Notes: a model not told the origin generated them from the sequence alone. A DNA stretch of 60,404 bases from Bradyrhizobium neotropicale (GCF_001641695.1 NZ_LSEF01000063.1:98044-158447); one strand, 5' to 3'; positions 27,713 through 37,546 are shown, numbered from the stretch's first letter. Made by a program: numbers and translations.

Positions 27713-29932
27713 ATGGAAGCCCAGGTGTCTGCTGCATCCTTCTCTCCGCGCTCATGGTCTCCGTCACCTGGCGCCAGCGACATCGTGAGGGGCATTCATG
27801 CCATGCTGCACCCGCGCAACATCGTGCTGGTGGGCGCGACCGACAAGCCCGGCAATTACGCCGAGCGCATCTGGAACAATCTCGTCAAATACGGTTTTGA
27901 GGGCGGGCTCTATCCGGTCAATGCCAAGCGCGAAACCATCTGGGGCGTCACCTGCTACAAGGATTTTGCGAGCCTTCCCGAAAAGCCCGATCACGTGCTG
28001 GTGCTGGTGCCTGCACGCTTCGCCGTGCAGGTGATCCGCGATGCGGCTGCGGCCGGCGCGCGTTCGGCCACCATCGTCACCTCGGGCTTCAGCGAGTTGC
28101 AGGATGAGGAGAGCCAGAGGCTCGCGGCCGAACTGCAGGCGGCGATCCGCGAGACCGGCCTTGCCGTCACCGGCCCGAACTGCCTCGGCAATTTGAGCGC
28201 CGGCGAGAACCTCTTCACCAATATCGACGACCGCATCGTCACCATGGAACAGGGTGCAGTGGCGATCGCCGGACAGTCCGGCGCCATCGTCATGGCGATC
28301 CGGCAAGCGCTGGAAGATCGCGGCGTCGGGGTCGGCTACATGGTGACGACCGGCAACGAGGCCGGACTCGAGACGCCGGACCTGATGCGCTATTTCGCCG
28401 AGGATCCCAGCATCAAGGTGATCGTCGTCTATCTCGAAGGCGTGCGCAACACCAAGTCGTTCCGCGACGCCTGCAAGGCGGCGCGCGCCGCGAGCAAGCC
28501 GGTGATCGCACTCAAGCTCGGCGCCTCCGAGGGCGGCCGCGCAGCAGCAATGGCCCACACCGGCGCGCTCGCAGGTTCGATCGAGACGTTCGATGCGATT
28601 GCGACCCGCGAGGGCGTGATCCGCGTGAGCGGGCTCGACGAGCTGATCGAGACCACTGAGTGCTTCGCGCACGCCGCGATGCCCAAGGGCGACCGGCTTG
28701 CCGCGGTCACGCTGTCCGGCGGCAAGCGCGGCATGCTGATCGACGCCTTCTATGCCGAAGGCCTGAACTTTGCGCCGCTGAGCCCGCATGTCAGCGGCGA
28801 GCTCGCGAAGATGCTCGGGCCGGGCTCGATCGTTGGCAACCCGCTCGACGCCGGCTTTGCCGCGGTGGTCGATCCCTCCGTTTACATGAAGTCGATCAAG
28901 CTGATGATCGACGATCCCGACATCGACGTCGTCATCATCGATTCCGAGCTGCCGAAGGCGCCGCACGAGCTGCGCGAGCGCAATTTGCGCATCGTCAACG
29001 AGATGGCGAGCGGAGCCTCGAAGCCCGTTATCTATGTCAGCGCGATGTCGATCGGCTTCACCGAGTTCACCAAGGGCCTGCGCAAGTCGCTGCCGCATCT
29101 CACGGTCATGCAGGGCATGGACCGTGCGGTGACCGCGATCAAGTCTCTGCTCGACTATGCCAGGCTGCGCAAGGAAGTGCCTGACATTCTCTCCAGCTCG
29201 AAGGCTTCGGCGCGCGCCGTGCTGGAGAAGACACTGAAATCGGCAACCGGCGCCGCGCTCGACGAGGTCGCCTCGAAGAAGCTGTTGAAGGCCTACGGCA
29301 TCCCGATCTCGAAGGAGGCGATCGCGCAGACGGCGGCGGAGGCGGTGAAGATCGCCAAGCAGATCGGCTTTCCCGTCGTGGCCAAGGTCGTCAGCGCCGA
29401 GATCCTGCACAAGTCCGACATCGGCGGCGTGGTGCTGAACCTCAACAGCACGGCCGAGGTGAAGAAGGCATTCACCGATATCACCGCGCGGGTGAACAAG
29501 CTGAAGGGCAAGCCCAGGCTCGACGGTATTCTCATTGCGCAGCAGGTCAAAGCCGATCTCGAGCTCGTGGTCGGCGCGTCCCTGGATGCGGAGATGGGTC
29601 CGGTCGTGCTGTTCGGAACCGGCGGCATCGACATCGAGCTGATGAAGGACGTGGCGCTCGCCGGTGCGCCGCTGGACGCGGCTGAGGCGAAGCTCGTGAT
29701 CGGCCGCACCAAAGCTGGCATCAAGATGCGCGGCTATCGCGGCAGGCCGAAGCTGGATGAAGCCTCGGCCGTAAAGGCGCTGGTCGGTCTCTCCAACCTG
29801 ATCGCGGATGCCGGCGACCGGATCGCTTCGATCGACATCAATCCGTTCCTGATCAATACAAAGACCGGCGTTGCGGTCGATGCCCTGATCGTCCTGAACA
29901 ATGCCGCGGCAAAGCGCGCGGCGGGACATTGA
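27713..29932 (+). CDS. ADP-forming acyl-CoA synthetase, fused alpha and beta domains
   Basis: A 739-residue acetate--CoA ligase (ADP-forming) family enzyme: acyl-CoA + ADP + phosphate to acid + CoA + ATP, reversible. The CoA-binding domain starts near residue 30 (MLHPRNIVLVGATDKPGNY), the succinyl-CoA-synthetase-like domain carries the phospho-histidine motif AHTGALAG, and the C-terminal ATP-grasp domain starts near residue 515 (KLLKAYGIPISKEA). GTGAGG lies before the ATG. It is a single gene with no partner nearby. It could conserve energy from, or activate, acids made by the region's acyl-CoA genes. Confidence 0.9.
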   Translation: MEAQVSAASFSPRSWSPSPGASDIVRGIHAMLHPRNIVLVGATDKPGNYAERIWNNLVKYGFEGGLYPVNAKRETIWGVTCYKDFASLPEKPDHVLVLVPARFAVQVIRDAAAAGARSATIVTSGFSELQDEESQRLAAELQAAIRETGLAVTGPNCLGNLSAGENLFTNIDDRIVTMEQGAVAIAGQSGAIVMAIRQALEDRGVGVGYMVTTGNEAGLETPDLMRYFAEDPSIKVIVVYLEGVRNTKSFRDACKAARAASKPVIALKLGASEGGRAAAMAHTGALAGSIETFDAIATREGVIRVSGLDELIETTECFAHAAMPKGDRLAAVTLSGGKRGMLIDAFYAEGLNFAPLSPHVSGELAKMLGPGSIVGNPLDAGFAAVVDPSVYMKSIKLMIDDPDIDVVIIDSELPKAPHELRERNLRIVNEMASGASKPVIYVSAMSIGFTEFTKGLRKSLPHLTVMQGMDRAVTAIKSLLDYARLRKEVPDILSSSKASARAVLEKTLKSATGAALDEVASKKLLKAYGIPISKEAIAQTAAEAVKIAKQIGFPVVAKVVSAEILHKSDIGGVVLNLNSTAEVKKAFTDITARVNKLKGKPRLDGILIAQQVKADLELVVGASLDAEMGPVVLFGTGGIDIELMKDVALAGAPLDAAEAKLVIGRTKAGIKMRGYRGRPKLDEASAVKALVGLSNLIADAGDRIASIDINPFLINTKTGVAVDALIVLNNAAAKRAAGH

Positions 29933-29950
29933 GGTCGCGTGAGGGATCGT

Positions 29951-30036
29951 GGGGCGGATTAGCGCAGCGTAATCCGCCAATTCGCGCAATGGCCGCTCAA
30001 GACAGTGGCGGGTTACGCTTCACTAACCCGCCCTAC
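29951..30036. repeat. Palindromic element, GGGCGGATTA/TAACCCGCCC type
   Basis: About 86 bp with imperfect inverted ends: GGGCGGATTA.. at the left and ..CTAACCCGCCC at the right, and a GCGTAATCCGCC/GGCGGGTTACGC inner pair. It follows the ADP-forming synthetase stop by 18 bp. It is related in style to the GTAGGGTGGG family, and also ends in CCCTAC. Confidence 0.75.
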
Positions 30037-30111
30037 TTTCCATGACCAATAGACCGCGTCCGGTATCGAGGTTCTTCCAACTTACCCGGTTTGACCGTAA
30101 AATCGGGCTGC

Positions 30112-30948
30112 ATGGCACGCGCGAGCAATCTGGTAATCGGAACGGCGACGCTGGCGGCGATCGCCGTGGCGTTCGGCGGCCTGCTCGGCGTGCAGAAATG
30201 GCGCAGCATCCAAAGCCGCAGCCAGTTGCGCGTCGTGTTCGAAGGCGGATCTGCCAGCGGCCTGCGCCGCGGTGGTCCGGTCAATTTCGACGGCGTTCCC
30301 GCGGGCCAGATCCTGTCGATCAAGCTGGACAAACCGCGCCGGATCGTGGCGCTCGTGATGCTCGACAACAACGCGCCGATCCGCAAGGACACGGTGGCCG
30401 GCATCGAGTTCCAGGGCCTCACGGGCGTTGCCGCGATCTCGCTGATCGGCGGCGCGCCCTCGGCGCCGCCGGTGCCGGTGGATTCGGATGGCATCCCGGT
30501 GCTGATCGCTGATCTCAGCGACGCCGAATCCATCGTTGAGACCCTGCACAGTGTCGACCGCATGATCGTTGCCAACTCCCCTGCGATCAAGGACGGCTTG
30601 CGCACGTTCGAGGACTACACCGCCGATCTCAAGGGCAAGGGCGACGAGATCGATTCGGTCATGGCCAAGGTCGACAGCGCCTTTGCAGGCTTCGACAAGG
30701 CGGTCACGAAAATCGAGGGCACGGTGCCCGGTTTCGTCGACGGCAAGGCCGACGAGCTGTTCGAGAAGGTGCAGGGATTGCGCGAGCTCGCCGATACCAT
30801 GAAGAAGAAATCGGCGAGCTTCATCGAGGATGGCCGCAAAACCCTGCTCGATATCAGCGAGGCCGCGAACAAGATGACCGGCAAGTTCGATCCGCAAGGT
30901 GCCCCCGCCCCGCGCCCTCCCCGCAAGCCGCCGCAGCCGAAGCGGTGA
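30112..30948 (+). CDS. MCE (MlaD-type) family protein
   Basis: A 278-residue protein with an N-terminal membrane helix (residues 5-25) and one MCE domain (about 35-115, including LRRGGPVNFDGVPAGQI). It continues with a long helical, proline-ended tail. MCE proteins form rings that carry lipids across the periplasm, usually with MlaE/MlaF permease and ATPase. Neither partner is encoded near here, so it is an orphan or uses remote partners. The ATG at 30112 is used; a TTG at 30091 could add seven residues. Confidence 0.87.
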   Translation: MARASNLVIGTATLAAIAVAFGGLLGVQKWRSIQSRSQLRVVFEGGSASGLRRGGPVNFDGVPAGQILSIKLDKPRRIVALVMLDNNAPIRKDTVAGIEFQGLTGVAAISLIGGAPSAPPVPVDSDGIPVLIADLSDAESIVETLHSVDRMIVANSPAIKDGLRTFEDYTADLKGKGDEIDSVMAKVDSAFAGFDKAVTKIEGTVPGFVDGKADELFEKVQGLRELADTMKKKSASFIEDGRKTLLDISEAANKMTGKFDPQGAPAPRPPRKPPQPKR

Positions 30949-30960
30949 TACTTACCCTGC

Positions 30961-30978
30961 CCTGGAGGGCCCTCCAGG
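30961..30978. terminator. Perfect 18-bp palindrome between convergent genes
   Basis: The 18-bp sequence at 30961-30978 is its own reverse complement, giving 9-bp arms with no loop. It lies in the 37-bp space between the stops of the MCE gene and the autotransporter gene. It may act as a bidirectional stop or cruciform, but no T-run follows. Confidence 0.45.
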
Positions 30979-30985
30979 CCGCGCC

Positions 30986-33900
30986 CTACCACGCGTAGCG
31001 CACGACGCCCTTGCCGGCGTAGGAGCGGGTGACAGCCGAGAACTCGCCCTCGAAAGTCAGCACCGCGGACCAGCCGTTCATCCAGCTCATTTGCGCCGAC
31101 GCCGTGGTCAATGCGGAATCGCGCGCCTGTGCGGCGCCGTTCACGACGAAGGCCGATCCGGGCAGCGTCTGGAACACTGCACTGACGCTGCGGTCCGAAT
31201 TGAAATCATGCGCCCAGGCGGCACGGCCGCGCAGCGTGAGCAGGCCGCCGGCGGCCGCGAACGATCTGTCGGCGCGAAAGCCCAGCTCGGTGCGGGTATC
31301 GGTCACGCTCTTGGCGGCGTAGTTGAGCGCAAAGGCGTTGCTGCCGACCACGGCAGTCTCGGCATAGTTCGGCAGGCTGAACATGGTGGCCTGAAGCGCG
31401 GCATAGGGCGTGAGACCGATCCACTGTGTCGCATGGCGATAGCCGCCCTCGATGCGGCCCGAGATGGCGTTGGCATTGAATTGCGCACGCAGCTGGTTGG
31501 AGCCGGCATCGGTGAGCGTGCGATTGGTCGTCACGTCCTGCCAGCCGTAGGCCAATGCTGCCGAGAGATAAGCCGGTCCGGTCGTGTGACGCACGAAGGC
31601 GCCGGCCTGGAACAGGTCGGAGCGTCCCCAGCCGAGCCCGTTCACGGCAAAACCGGTGCCGCCGCCGGCAAGCGCAAAGCCGGCGAGCGTCGACGGCGAG
31701 ATGCGATAGTCGAGGCCGACGGCGGTGCCGTAGATGCTGCTGGTGGTGTTGTTCGAGCCGAGCGCCGCGTTGCCGTCGGTGGTCTGCGAGCCCCCGTAGC
31801 CGGCCGCCCACACATCCCAGCGCTGCACGAAATTTACCGGCGGCGCCTTGCGAGTGATCGAAGCAAGGGCATCGCGCGCGCTCCTGCCGGTCGCGGCATA
31901 GGCGTTCGCGCTCGTCTCCTCGGCGAACGGCGTCGCGCCGGACGTGCCGCCGCGCCCCGAGCCGAACACGTCGGTCAGCAGGCCGAGGAACTGGTTCATC
32001 GCGTTGAACGTGGTCTGCTGCGATCCCGTCGCAGGCTCGCCCGAGGCTTGCGTCAGGCCGGCGGGCGTGAGGTTCGCGAGCGCGACGGGCAGGCTGCCGG
32101 TGCTGTTGAAAACGGCCGTCAGCGCGTTTGCGACGTTCCGCTGATTGACGTTGAGGCCTCCGCCGTAACTCAGCGCGAGATCGAGAAAGACGTTGTTGGG
32201 ATCGTAGCTGAGAGTGGCCCTCAGGTTTGACGAGAGCCCGGTGACGACCGGGTTGAACGTGTCGGGAAGCGTCGCCGCATTCAGGATCGCGTAGTGCTTC
32301 GCGATCGAGCCGGTCGGAACGACGACGACGGTCGCGCCGCCGAGCGTCGCCGTTCCGGTCACGACCGCAAGGCCGTTACTCGCGCCGGAAACCTGCACCA
32401 TGTAGCGCGACGCACTCGCGAGCGAGAGATTGCCGGAGACGGTCAGCGTTCCCGTCGGATTGCCCGGCGCCAATACGCCACCATTGACGGTGGTCGTGCC
32501 GACCGTGCCGACACCGCCGAACGTGCCACCCGCGGCGACGCTCACAATGCCGTTGATGGTGCCGGCGAGCAGAAGCGTTCCGCCGAGCACGCTCCAGTTC
32601 TGGTTGCCGACGCCCGTCACCGTCCAGGTCGAGCTGCCGACCTTGTTGAAGGTCGAGAAGCCGGTGTACTGGCCGCCTATCAGGCTGAGATTGAACGTAT
32701 CCTTGCCGATACCGCCGAGCTGGAACGTGTCGGTGCCGGAGGCGAGCACCTGGCCGTTGATCACGCTGCCGGGGCCGAGTGTAAGCACGTTGGTGCTGCA
32801 GCCGCACAAATCGATCGCCAGCGCACCCGCCGCGGCGGCGTTGATGGTTCCGGAATTGAAGACGCTGACGCTGCCGAGAGTGCTGATGCCTACGCTTCCG
32901 GCCCCGACATTGATAGTGCCGGTATTGACGATCTGGTTGCTCGCCGAAGTCGTGGACACGGAGATACCGTTGCTGGAGGCGCCGACGGAAATCGTTCCGT
33001 TGTTGATCACGACGACGTCGTCGCCCAACGCGGTGATGCCTTGCGCGCCATCGCCCCCCGTAATCCGGCCGTTGTTCGTGATGGTGCTCGACGAGCCGGA
33101 AAAAGCGATGCCGGAGCCGCCAACGGATATGGTGCCGTTGTTGCTGATCGTGGCATGGCTTCCCTGAACTGAAATGCCCGTTGCAAAATCGCTGCCTGTG
33201 ATAGCGCCGAAATTGCTGACGGTTTCGAGATTACCCTGCATGAGGATGCCGGTGGCGTTCTGGCCGACCGAAATATGGCCCGTGGCCGTATTCGTGACGG
33301 CGTTATTGTCGCTGATCGCGAGAATGCCGCCGGTGAACCCGGAAGAGGAGGCGCCGACTATGATCGCGCCGGCATTCGTCGCGGTCGAGCTGCCGAAAAC
33401 CCAAATACCCCTGGAGTCGTCGAGACCGGTGATCGTGCCACCCGCGGCGTTGGTCACCGTGTTGTTCTGGCCCGTGAAGATGCCTGCGCCCGATGCTCCG
33501 ACCGACAGCGCGCCGCCGTTGCTGACGGCGTTGTTGTTATGGACCGAGATCGCTGCGCCGCCATCACCCGTGGTGATCGTCCCGGCATTGGCGATGATGT
33601 TGTGATCCTGCGCGGAGATGCCCGCACCGTTGCCAAGCACCGTGATGGCGCTGTTGTTGGTCACGGTGCTGGAATTCCCCACACTGATGCCGATCAGGCC
33701 GGAGCCGGCCGACAACGTCCCGTTGTTGGTGACAGTGTTGGAATCGTTGAGGCCGACCGACGCCGTGCCGTTGTCGAGCACGGTGGCCCCGGAGAGCACG
33801 TTGACGGTGAGGCTATCGACGCCGACCCCGGCCTGAAAGCCGTTGGCGTCGGTGCCGCTGCAGGTGACGGTCTGACCGCTCGACGCCGGATCGGGGACGC

Positions 33901-34033
33901 ATTGCGCCTGCGCTGCCGTCGTCGACAGGGTGAGGCCGATCATAATTGCGAGGACCGAGGACGCGGCGGCGAAGGACACGGCGCCATATCGGCGTAGCTG
34001 GCCCTGCCGCTTCGATAGCCACCCGCCGTTCAC
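30986..34033 (-). CDS. Autotransporter with Asn/Gly-rich beta-helix passenger
   Basis: A 1015-residue type V secretion protein. The extended signal peptide (residues 1-43) has a basic start, then AVSFAAASSVLAIMIGLTL and cleavage near AQAQ. The passenger (about 45-640) is a run of NNGTI/SVGxxx-type beta-helix rungs. The C-terminal beta-barrel (about 735-1015) ends in RYAW; an aromatic last residue is normal for outer-membrane insertion. Two cysteines near the start (CVPDP..TVTC) are typical for this group. The passenger is probably an adhesin or surface matrix protein; no protease motif is seen. Confidence 0.92.
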   Translation of the reverse strand: MNGGWLSKRQGQLRRYGAVSFAAASSVLAIMIGLTLSTTAAQAQCVPDPASSGQTVTCSGTDANGFQAGVGVDSLTVNVLSGATVLDNGTASVGLNDSNTVTNNGTLSAGSGLIGISVGNSSTVTNNSAITVLGNGAGISAQDHNIIANAGTITTGDGGAAISVHNNNAVSNGGALSVGASGAGIFTGQNNTVTNAAGGTITGLDDSRGIWVFGSSTATNAGAIIVGASSSGFTGGILAISDNNAVTNTATGHISVGQNATGILMQGNLETVSNFGAITGSDFATGISVQGSHATISNNGTISVGGSGIAFSGSSSTITNNGRITGGDGAQGITALGDDVVVINNGTISVGASSNGISVSTTSASNQIVNTGTINVGAGSVGISTLGSVSVFNSGTINAAAAGALAIDLCGCSTNVLTLGPGSVINGQVLASGTDTFQLGGIGKDTFNLSLIGGQYTGFSTFNKVGSSTWTVTGVGNQNWSVLGGTLLLAGTINGIVSVAAGGTFGGVGTVGTTTVNGGVLAPGNPTGTLTVSGNLSLASASRYMVQVSGASNGLAVVTGTATLGGATVVVVPTGSIAKHYAILNAATLPDTFNPVVTGLSSNLRATLSYDPNNVFLDLALSYGGGLNVNQRNVANALTAVFNSTGSLPVALANLTPAGLTQASGEPATGSQQTTFNAMNQFLGLLTDVFGSGRGGTSGATPFAEETSANAYAATGRSARDALASITRKAPPVNFVQRWDVWAAGYGGSQTTDGNAALGSNNTTSSIYGTAVGLDYRISPSTLAGFALAGGGTGFAVNGLGWGRSDLFQAGAFVRHTTGPAYLSAALAYGWQDVTTNRTLTDAGSNQLRAQFNANAISGRIEGGYRHATQWIGLTPYAALQATMFSLPNYAETAVVGSNAFALNYAAKSVTDTRTELGFRADRSFAAAGGLLTLRGRAAWAHDFNSDRSVSAVFQTLPGSAFVVNGAAQARDSALTTASAQMSWMNGWSAVLTFEGEFSAVTRSYAGKGVVRYAW

Positions 34034-34390
34034 ACGACTTCCCCATTCCCACGCTTTCGCGGCGGAACTTAAGTCATGAGGCCTGCGTGTGAAACTCCGA
34101 CCGCACCCGATGCCTCCATTTGGCTCACAACCGAGGCAGATTCAAATGGCCATGTTGCAACCACGCCACGGTCTTGCAGCGCTGAATTCCCGTTCTGCGC
34201 ACGCAACGCGATATGCAGATCCATCAATGTGGACGGGGGTTCACATCAATGGCCTGACATTCAAAGCCGCACGGCTGCCGGCTCGCGCCACAACATTGTC
34301 CTGGGTAATCGGCCCCGGCTTTCGCCAGGACGACAGCGAGCGAGCCGATTGCCCAATAGCCAGTGTCGCCCCGGCGATCTCTACCGCACC
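34034..34390. other. Intergenic region without recognised gene
   Basis: This 357-bp gap lies between the autotransporter start and the end of the monooxygenase gene. It must hold the autotransporter promoter and leader. Base composition is slightly less GC-rich around 34150-34260. I saw no convincing coding frame, repeat or hairpin. Confidence 0.5.
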
Positions 34391-35893
34391 TCACCCGTAG
34401 ACAAACGCCTTGTCATCCAGATCCGTCTTCGGGATCTCGTCCTTTTCGGTCCAGTAGTCCTGGCTGTGCTCCCATTCCGGCTTATCACCGCGCTTGGGCA
34501 ACAGGGCCATGTTGCGCATCATGTAGCCGGGGTTGAAATTTTCCGGATCGATCCACGGCAGGATCGGCATGTTGTGATCCTCTGGCCGCAAGCGGACCTC
34601 GACCTTGTTCGCGCCCTTGTCCTTCATGTGGCCGAGCAGCCGGCAGACGAAGTCGGCGACGAGATCGACGCGCAACGTCCAGCTCGCGCGGAAATAGCCG
34701 AACACCCAGACCATGTTCGGCACGCCCGTGAACATCATGCCGCGATAGGTGACGGTGTCGCCGAAGGCGAGCGGCTTGCCGTCGATCTCGAAGGCGATGT
34801 CGCCGAGGGCTGCAAGGTTGAAGCCGGTCGCGGTCACGATGACGTCGGCCTCGAGCAGCTTGCCTGACTTGAGCTGGATGCCGTTCTCGACGAAGCACTC
34901 GATCTCGTCGGTGACGACGGATGCCTTGCCGCTGGCAATGCCCTTGAACAGATCGGCATCGGGCACGAAGGCGATCCGCTGCCGCCACGGCCGATACGAT
35001 GGCGTGAAGTGCGTCTCGACGTCGTAGTCGGGACCGAGCACCGCGCGGATCTGATCGATCAGCTCCTTCTTCACATGATCGGGCTTGGCCACGCAGAGTT
35101 TCGTAAAGGCATCCTGCTCGAACAAGATTTTGCGGCGGACGATCTCGTGGATCCACTCTTCGTCGACCTGAAGCCTGCGCAGCTCCTCGGCGATCTCGAT
35201 GGCGTTGCGGCCGAGCCGGAAATAGGTCGGCGAGCGCTGCAGCATGGTGACATGCGCGCAAGCATCCGCAATGTTCGGCACCAAAGTCGCCGCGGTCGCG
35301 CCCGAACCGATCACGACCACCTTCTTGCCAGAGAGATCGAGATCATCCGGCCAGGTTTGCGGATGGACGATACGGCCCTTGAAGCGGTCCATGCCTTTCC
35401 ATTCCGGCGTGTAGCCCTCGGAATGGCGATAGTAACCCTGGCACATCCAGAGGAAGTTCGCGGTGAAGGTCCTGGCCTCGCCGGTGTCGGTCGTTGTCGC
35501 TTCGATGGTCCAGAGATTTTGCTCGCTCGACCAGCTCGCGGAATTGATCCTGTGTCCGTAGCGGATGTGCTTATCGAGACCGTTGTCCTCGATCACCTCG
35601 TTCATATAGGCGAGTATCTCTTCGGCGGTCGCGATCGGCGGGCCGACCCAGGGCTTGAAGCGATAGCCGAAAGTGTGGAGATCGCTGTCGGAGCGGATGC
35701 CGGGATAACGATGCGTGATCCAGGTGCCACCGAACGACGCCTGTGTCTCCAAAACGACGAAGCTGGTACCGGGGAGCTGCTTGGTGAGGTGATAGGCGCT
35801 GCCGATGCCGGAGATGCCGGCACCGACGATCAGCACGTCGAAATGTTCCGAGGCCTGTTTGGTCGTGGCGTGACTGCGAACAGCGACATTCAT
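34391..35893 (-). CDS. Flavin-containing monooxygenase, Baeyer-Villiger type
   Basis: A 500-residue FAD and NADPH enzyme. The FAD-binding motif is VGAGISGIGSA (residues 23-33), the Baeyer-Villiger fingerprint F-x-G-x3-H-x3-W-P appears as FKGRIVHPQTWP (171-182), and the NADPH motif is VVIGSGATAATLVP (193-206). It inserts oxygen next to ketones or oxidises N/S atoms. Cytoplasmic. It stands alone between the autotransporter and the protease, with no clear partner. Substrate unknown. Confidence 0.92.
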   Translation of the reverse strand: MNVAVRSHATTKQASEHFDVLIVGAGISGIGSAYHLTKQLPGTSFVVLETQASFGGTWITHRYPGIRSDSDLHTFGYRFKPWVGPPIATAEEILAYMNEVIEDNGLDKHIRYGHRINSASWSSEQNLWTIEATTTDTGEARTFTANFLWMCQGYYRHSEGYTPEWKGMDRFKGRIVHPQTWPDDLDLSGKKVVVIGSGATAATLVPNIADACAHVTMLQRSPTYFRLGRNAIEIAEELRRLQVDEEWIHEIVRRKILFEQDAFTKLCVAKPDHVKKELIDQIRAVLGPDYDVETHFTPSYRPWRQRIAFVPDADLFKGIASGKASVVTDEIECFVENGIQLKSGKLLEADVIVTATGFNLAALGDIAFEIDGKPLAFGDTVTYRGMMFTGVPNMVWVFGYFRASWTLRVDLVADFVCRLLGHMKDKGANKVEVRLRPEDHNMPILPWIDPENFNPGYMMRNMALLPKRGDKPEWEHSQDYWTEKDEIPKTDLDDKAFVYG

Positions 35894-36016
35894 TGTTGCT
35901 TCTATGCCTTGCTTGTTTTGGACCGCCCTTGACCGGACGGCGCGTTTCCTCCGCGATCGGCATCCTCACCGATCGTGCTTCCGCTTCAAAATGGCATAGA
36001 TCAAGTCGCGATCAAA

Positions 36017-36775
36017 TCACAGCATCGCACCCCAGCTCCGCGCGGTCTGCAAGATCCAGTCGCGATAGAGCGTGAGCGGTGTGACGCCGGTCAGTCCACC
36101 GCAGCCGGCGGCGCCATTCGGCCCGGTCGACCAGCTAACGACGCCGACAATCACGGGCCCGTTCGGCTTGTCTTCGAATACGGGGCCGCCGGAATCACCG
36201 GTGCAAGCGCCGATTCCGTCGCGAACACCGTTGGTTACGGGATCGACCAGCCGGATCTGGAGCGTTCCCGGCTGACCTGTTGCAACGAGGCCCGCCACCC
36301 GCGTGACACCGCCGCTCTTGCCGTCACCGCGCGTGGTGACACCCATACCGGCGATCGTGAAGCGGCTGCCGACCTGGATTGGAATTTGCGGCGCGCCGAC
36401 CGGCACCGTCGATTTTCCCTTGAGTGGAATTTCCAGTTGCAGCAGCGCAACGTCCGCGGTGGCGCGATGCGCCTGCATCGCCTGCATGTTGAAGTTCGGA
36501 TGAATCGCGACGATGCGGACGTTCATCAGTTGCGGCTTACCGTCGGCGCCGTAGTCGACGACCTTGTAGTCGGCACCGGGCTGCACGCAGTGCGCCACCG
36601 TCAGCACCAGTTTTGGTGCGATCAGGCTACCGGTGCAGAAATTACCGCGCGAGCCGACGATGGTGACGACGGCACGCGCCACGCCTTCGGCCTGCGGTGT
36701 GCCGCCGCCGACGATGGCGTGGGCGGGCGTCGTGAGCAGCAGTGCACCTGCAATGAACGTCGCGAACTTTGTCAT
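36017..36775 (-). CDS. Secreted S1 (trypsin-like) serine protease
   Basis: A 252-residue exported protease. The signal peptide (residues 1-20) ends TPAHA. Immediately after comes IVGGG, the form of an already activated chymotrypsin-fold N-terminus, so signal peptidase cut would yield an active enzyme with no propeptide. The catalytic triad is H62 (TVAHCV), D108 (TADVALLQL) and S195 (TGDSGGP). Periplasmic or extracellular. A single-gene unit; the target is unknown. Confidence 0.92.
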   Translation of the reverse strand: MTKFATFIAGALLLTTPAHAIVGGGTPQAEGVARAVVTIVGSRGNFCTGSLIAPKLVLTVAHCVQPGADYKVVDYGADGKPQLMNVRIVAIHPNFNMQAMQAHRATADVALLQLEIPLKGKSTVPVGAPQIPIQVGSRFTIAGMGVTTRGDGKSGGVTRVAGLVATGQPGTLQIRLVDPVTNGVRDGIGACTGDSGGPVFEDKPNGPVIVGVVSWSTGPNGAAGCGGLTGVTPLTLYRDWILQTARSWGAML

Positions 36776-36910
36776 GGGAACATGTCTTGTGGGATGGCAT
36801 TTGGGCGGTCGATCGGCGAAGGCCCGACATGGCTTCGGTCTGGCCCTTGCCCATAGCGCGTGCTAGCCGTCTTGTCAGCTATCTTGGCACGAATTAACGA
36901 GGGTGGGACA

Positions 36911-37546
36911 GTGGCGATCGGGGCGGTGATCTTTGATTTTGGCGGCGTGTTGACGAGCTCGCCGTTCGAGGCGTTCACGCGTTTCGAGACCGAACGGGGT
37001 CTGCCCGCCGACATCATCCGGCGCACCAATGCCGCCAATCATCTGGAAAATGCCTGGGCCAGGTTCGAGCGCGCCGAGGTCGATATCGAGACCTTCGATA
37101 AGCTGTTCGCCGCGGAATCGCTCGCGCTCGGCGCCGAGGTCCGCGGCCGCGATGTGCTGCCGCTGCTCCAGGGCGATCTGCGCCCCGAGATGGTCGAGGC
37201 CTTGAAGCGCATCAAGGCGACGTTCAAGACCGGCTGCATCACCAACAATTTGCCCGCCAACGCGATCGGCAGCCTCACCGGGCGCACGCTCTATGTCGCC
37301 GAGGTGATGGCGCTGTTCGATCACGTGATCGAGTCCGCCAAGACTGGTCTGCGCAAGCCCGACCCGCGTATCTACCGGATGATGGTCGAGACGCTGAAGG
37401 TGGATCCGAAAACTTGCGTCTATCTCGACGATCTCGGCGTCAATCTCAAGCCCGCGCGCGAGATGGGCATGACCACGATCAAGGTCACCAGCGGCGCGCA
37501 GGCCATCGCCGAGCTCGAAGCGGCGACGGGGCTTAGCCTTCGTTAG
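36911..37546 (+). CDS. HAD-superfamily hydrolase (HAD-IA, epoxide-hydrolase N-terminal-like)
   Basis: A 211-residue cytoplasmic HAD protein. Motif I is FDFGGVL (D9): the usual second aspartate (DxD) is replaced by glycine, as in some HAD-IA phosphatases such as YihX (from memory). Motif II is CITNN, the motif III lysine is in KTGLRKPDP, and motif IV is YLDDLGVNLKPA. The likely start is the GTG at 36911, seven bases after GAGGG; the frame is open to 36860. Substrate unknown. Confidence 0.85.
   Translation: MAIGAVIFDFGGVLTSSPFEAFTRFETERGLPADIIRRTNAANHLENAWARFERAEVDIETFDKLFAAESLALGAEVRGRDVLPLLQGDLRPEMVEALKRIKATFKTGCITNNLPANAIGSLTGRTLYVAEVMALFDHVIESAKTGLRKPDPRIYRMMVETLKVDPKTCVYLDDLGVNLKPAREMGMTTIKVTSGAQAIAELEAATGLSLR

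Noticed and set aside
27764..29989. A 741-residue open frame on the minus strand
   Set aside because: It lies opposite the ADP-forming acyl-CoA synthetase, is rich in Arg/His/Asp/Leu without motifs, and is a typical high-GC antisense shadow.
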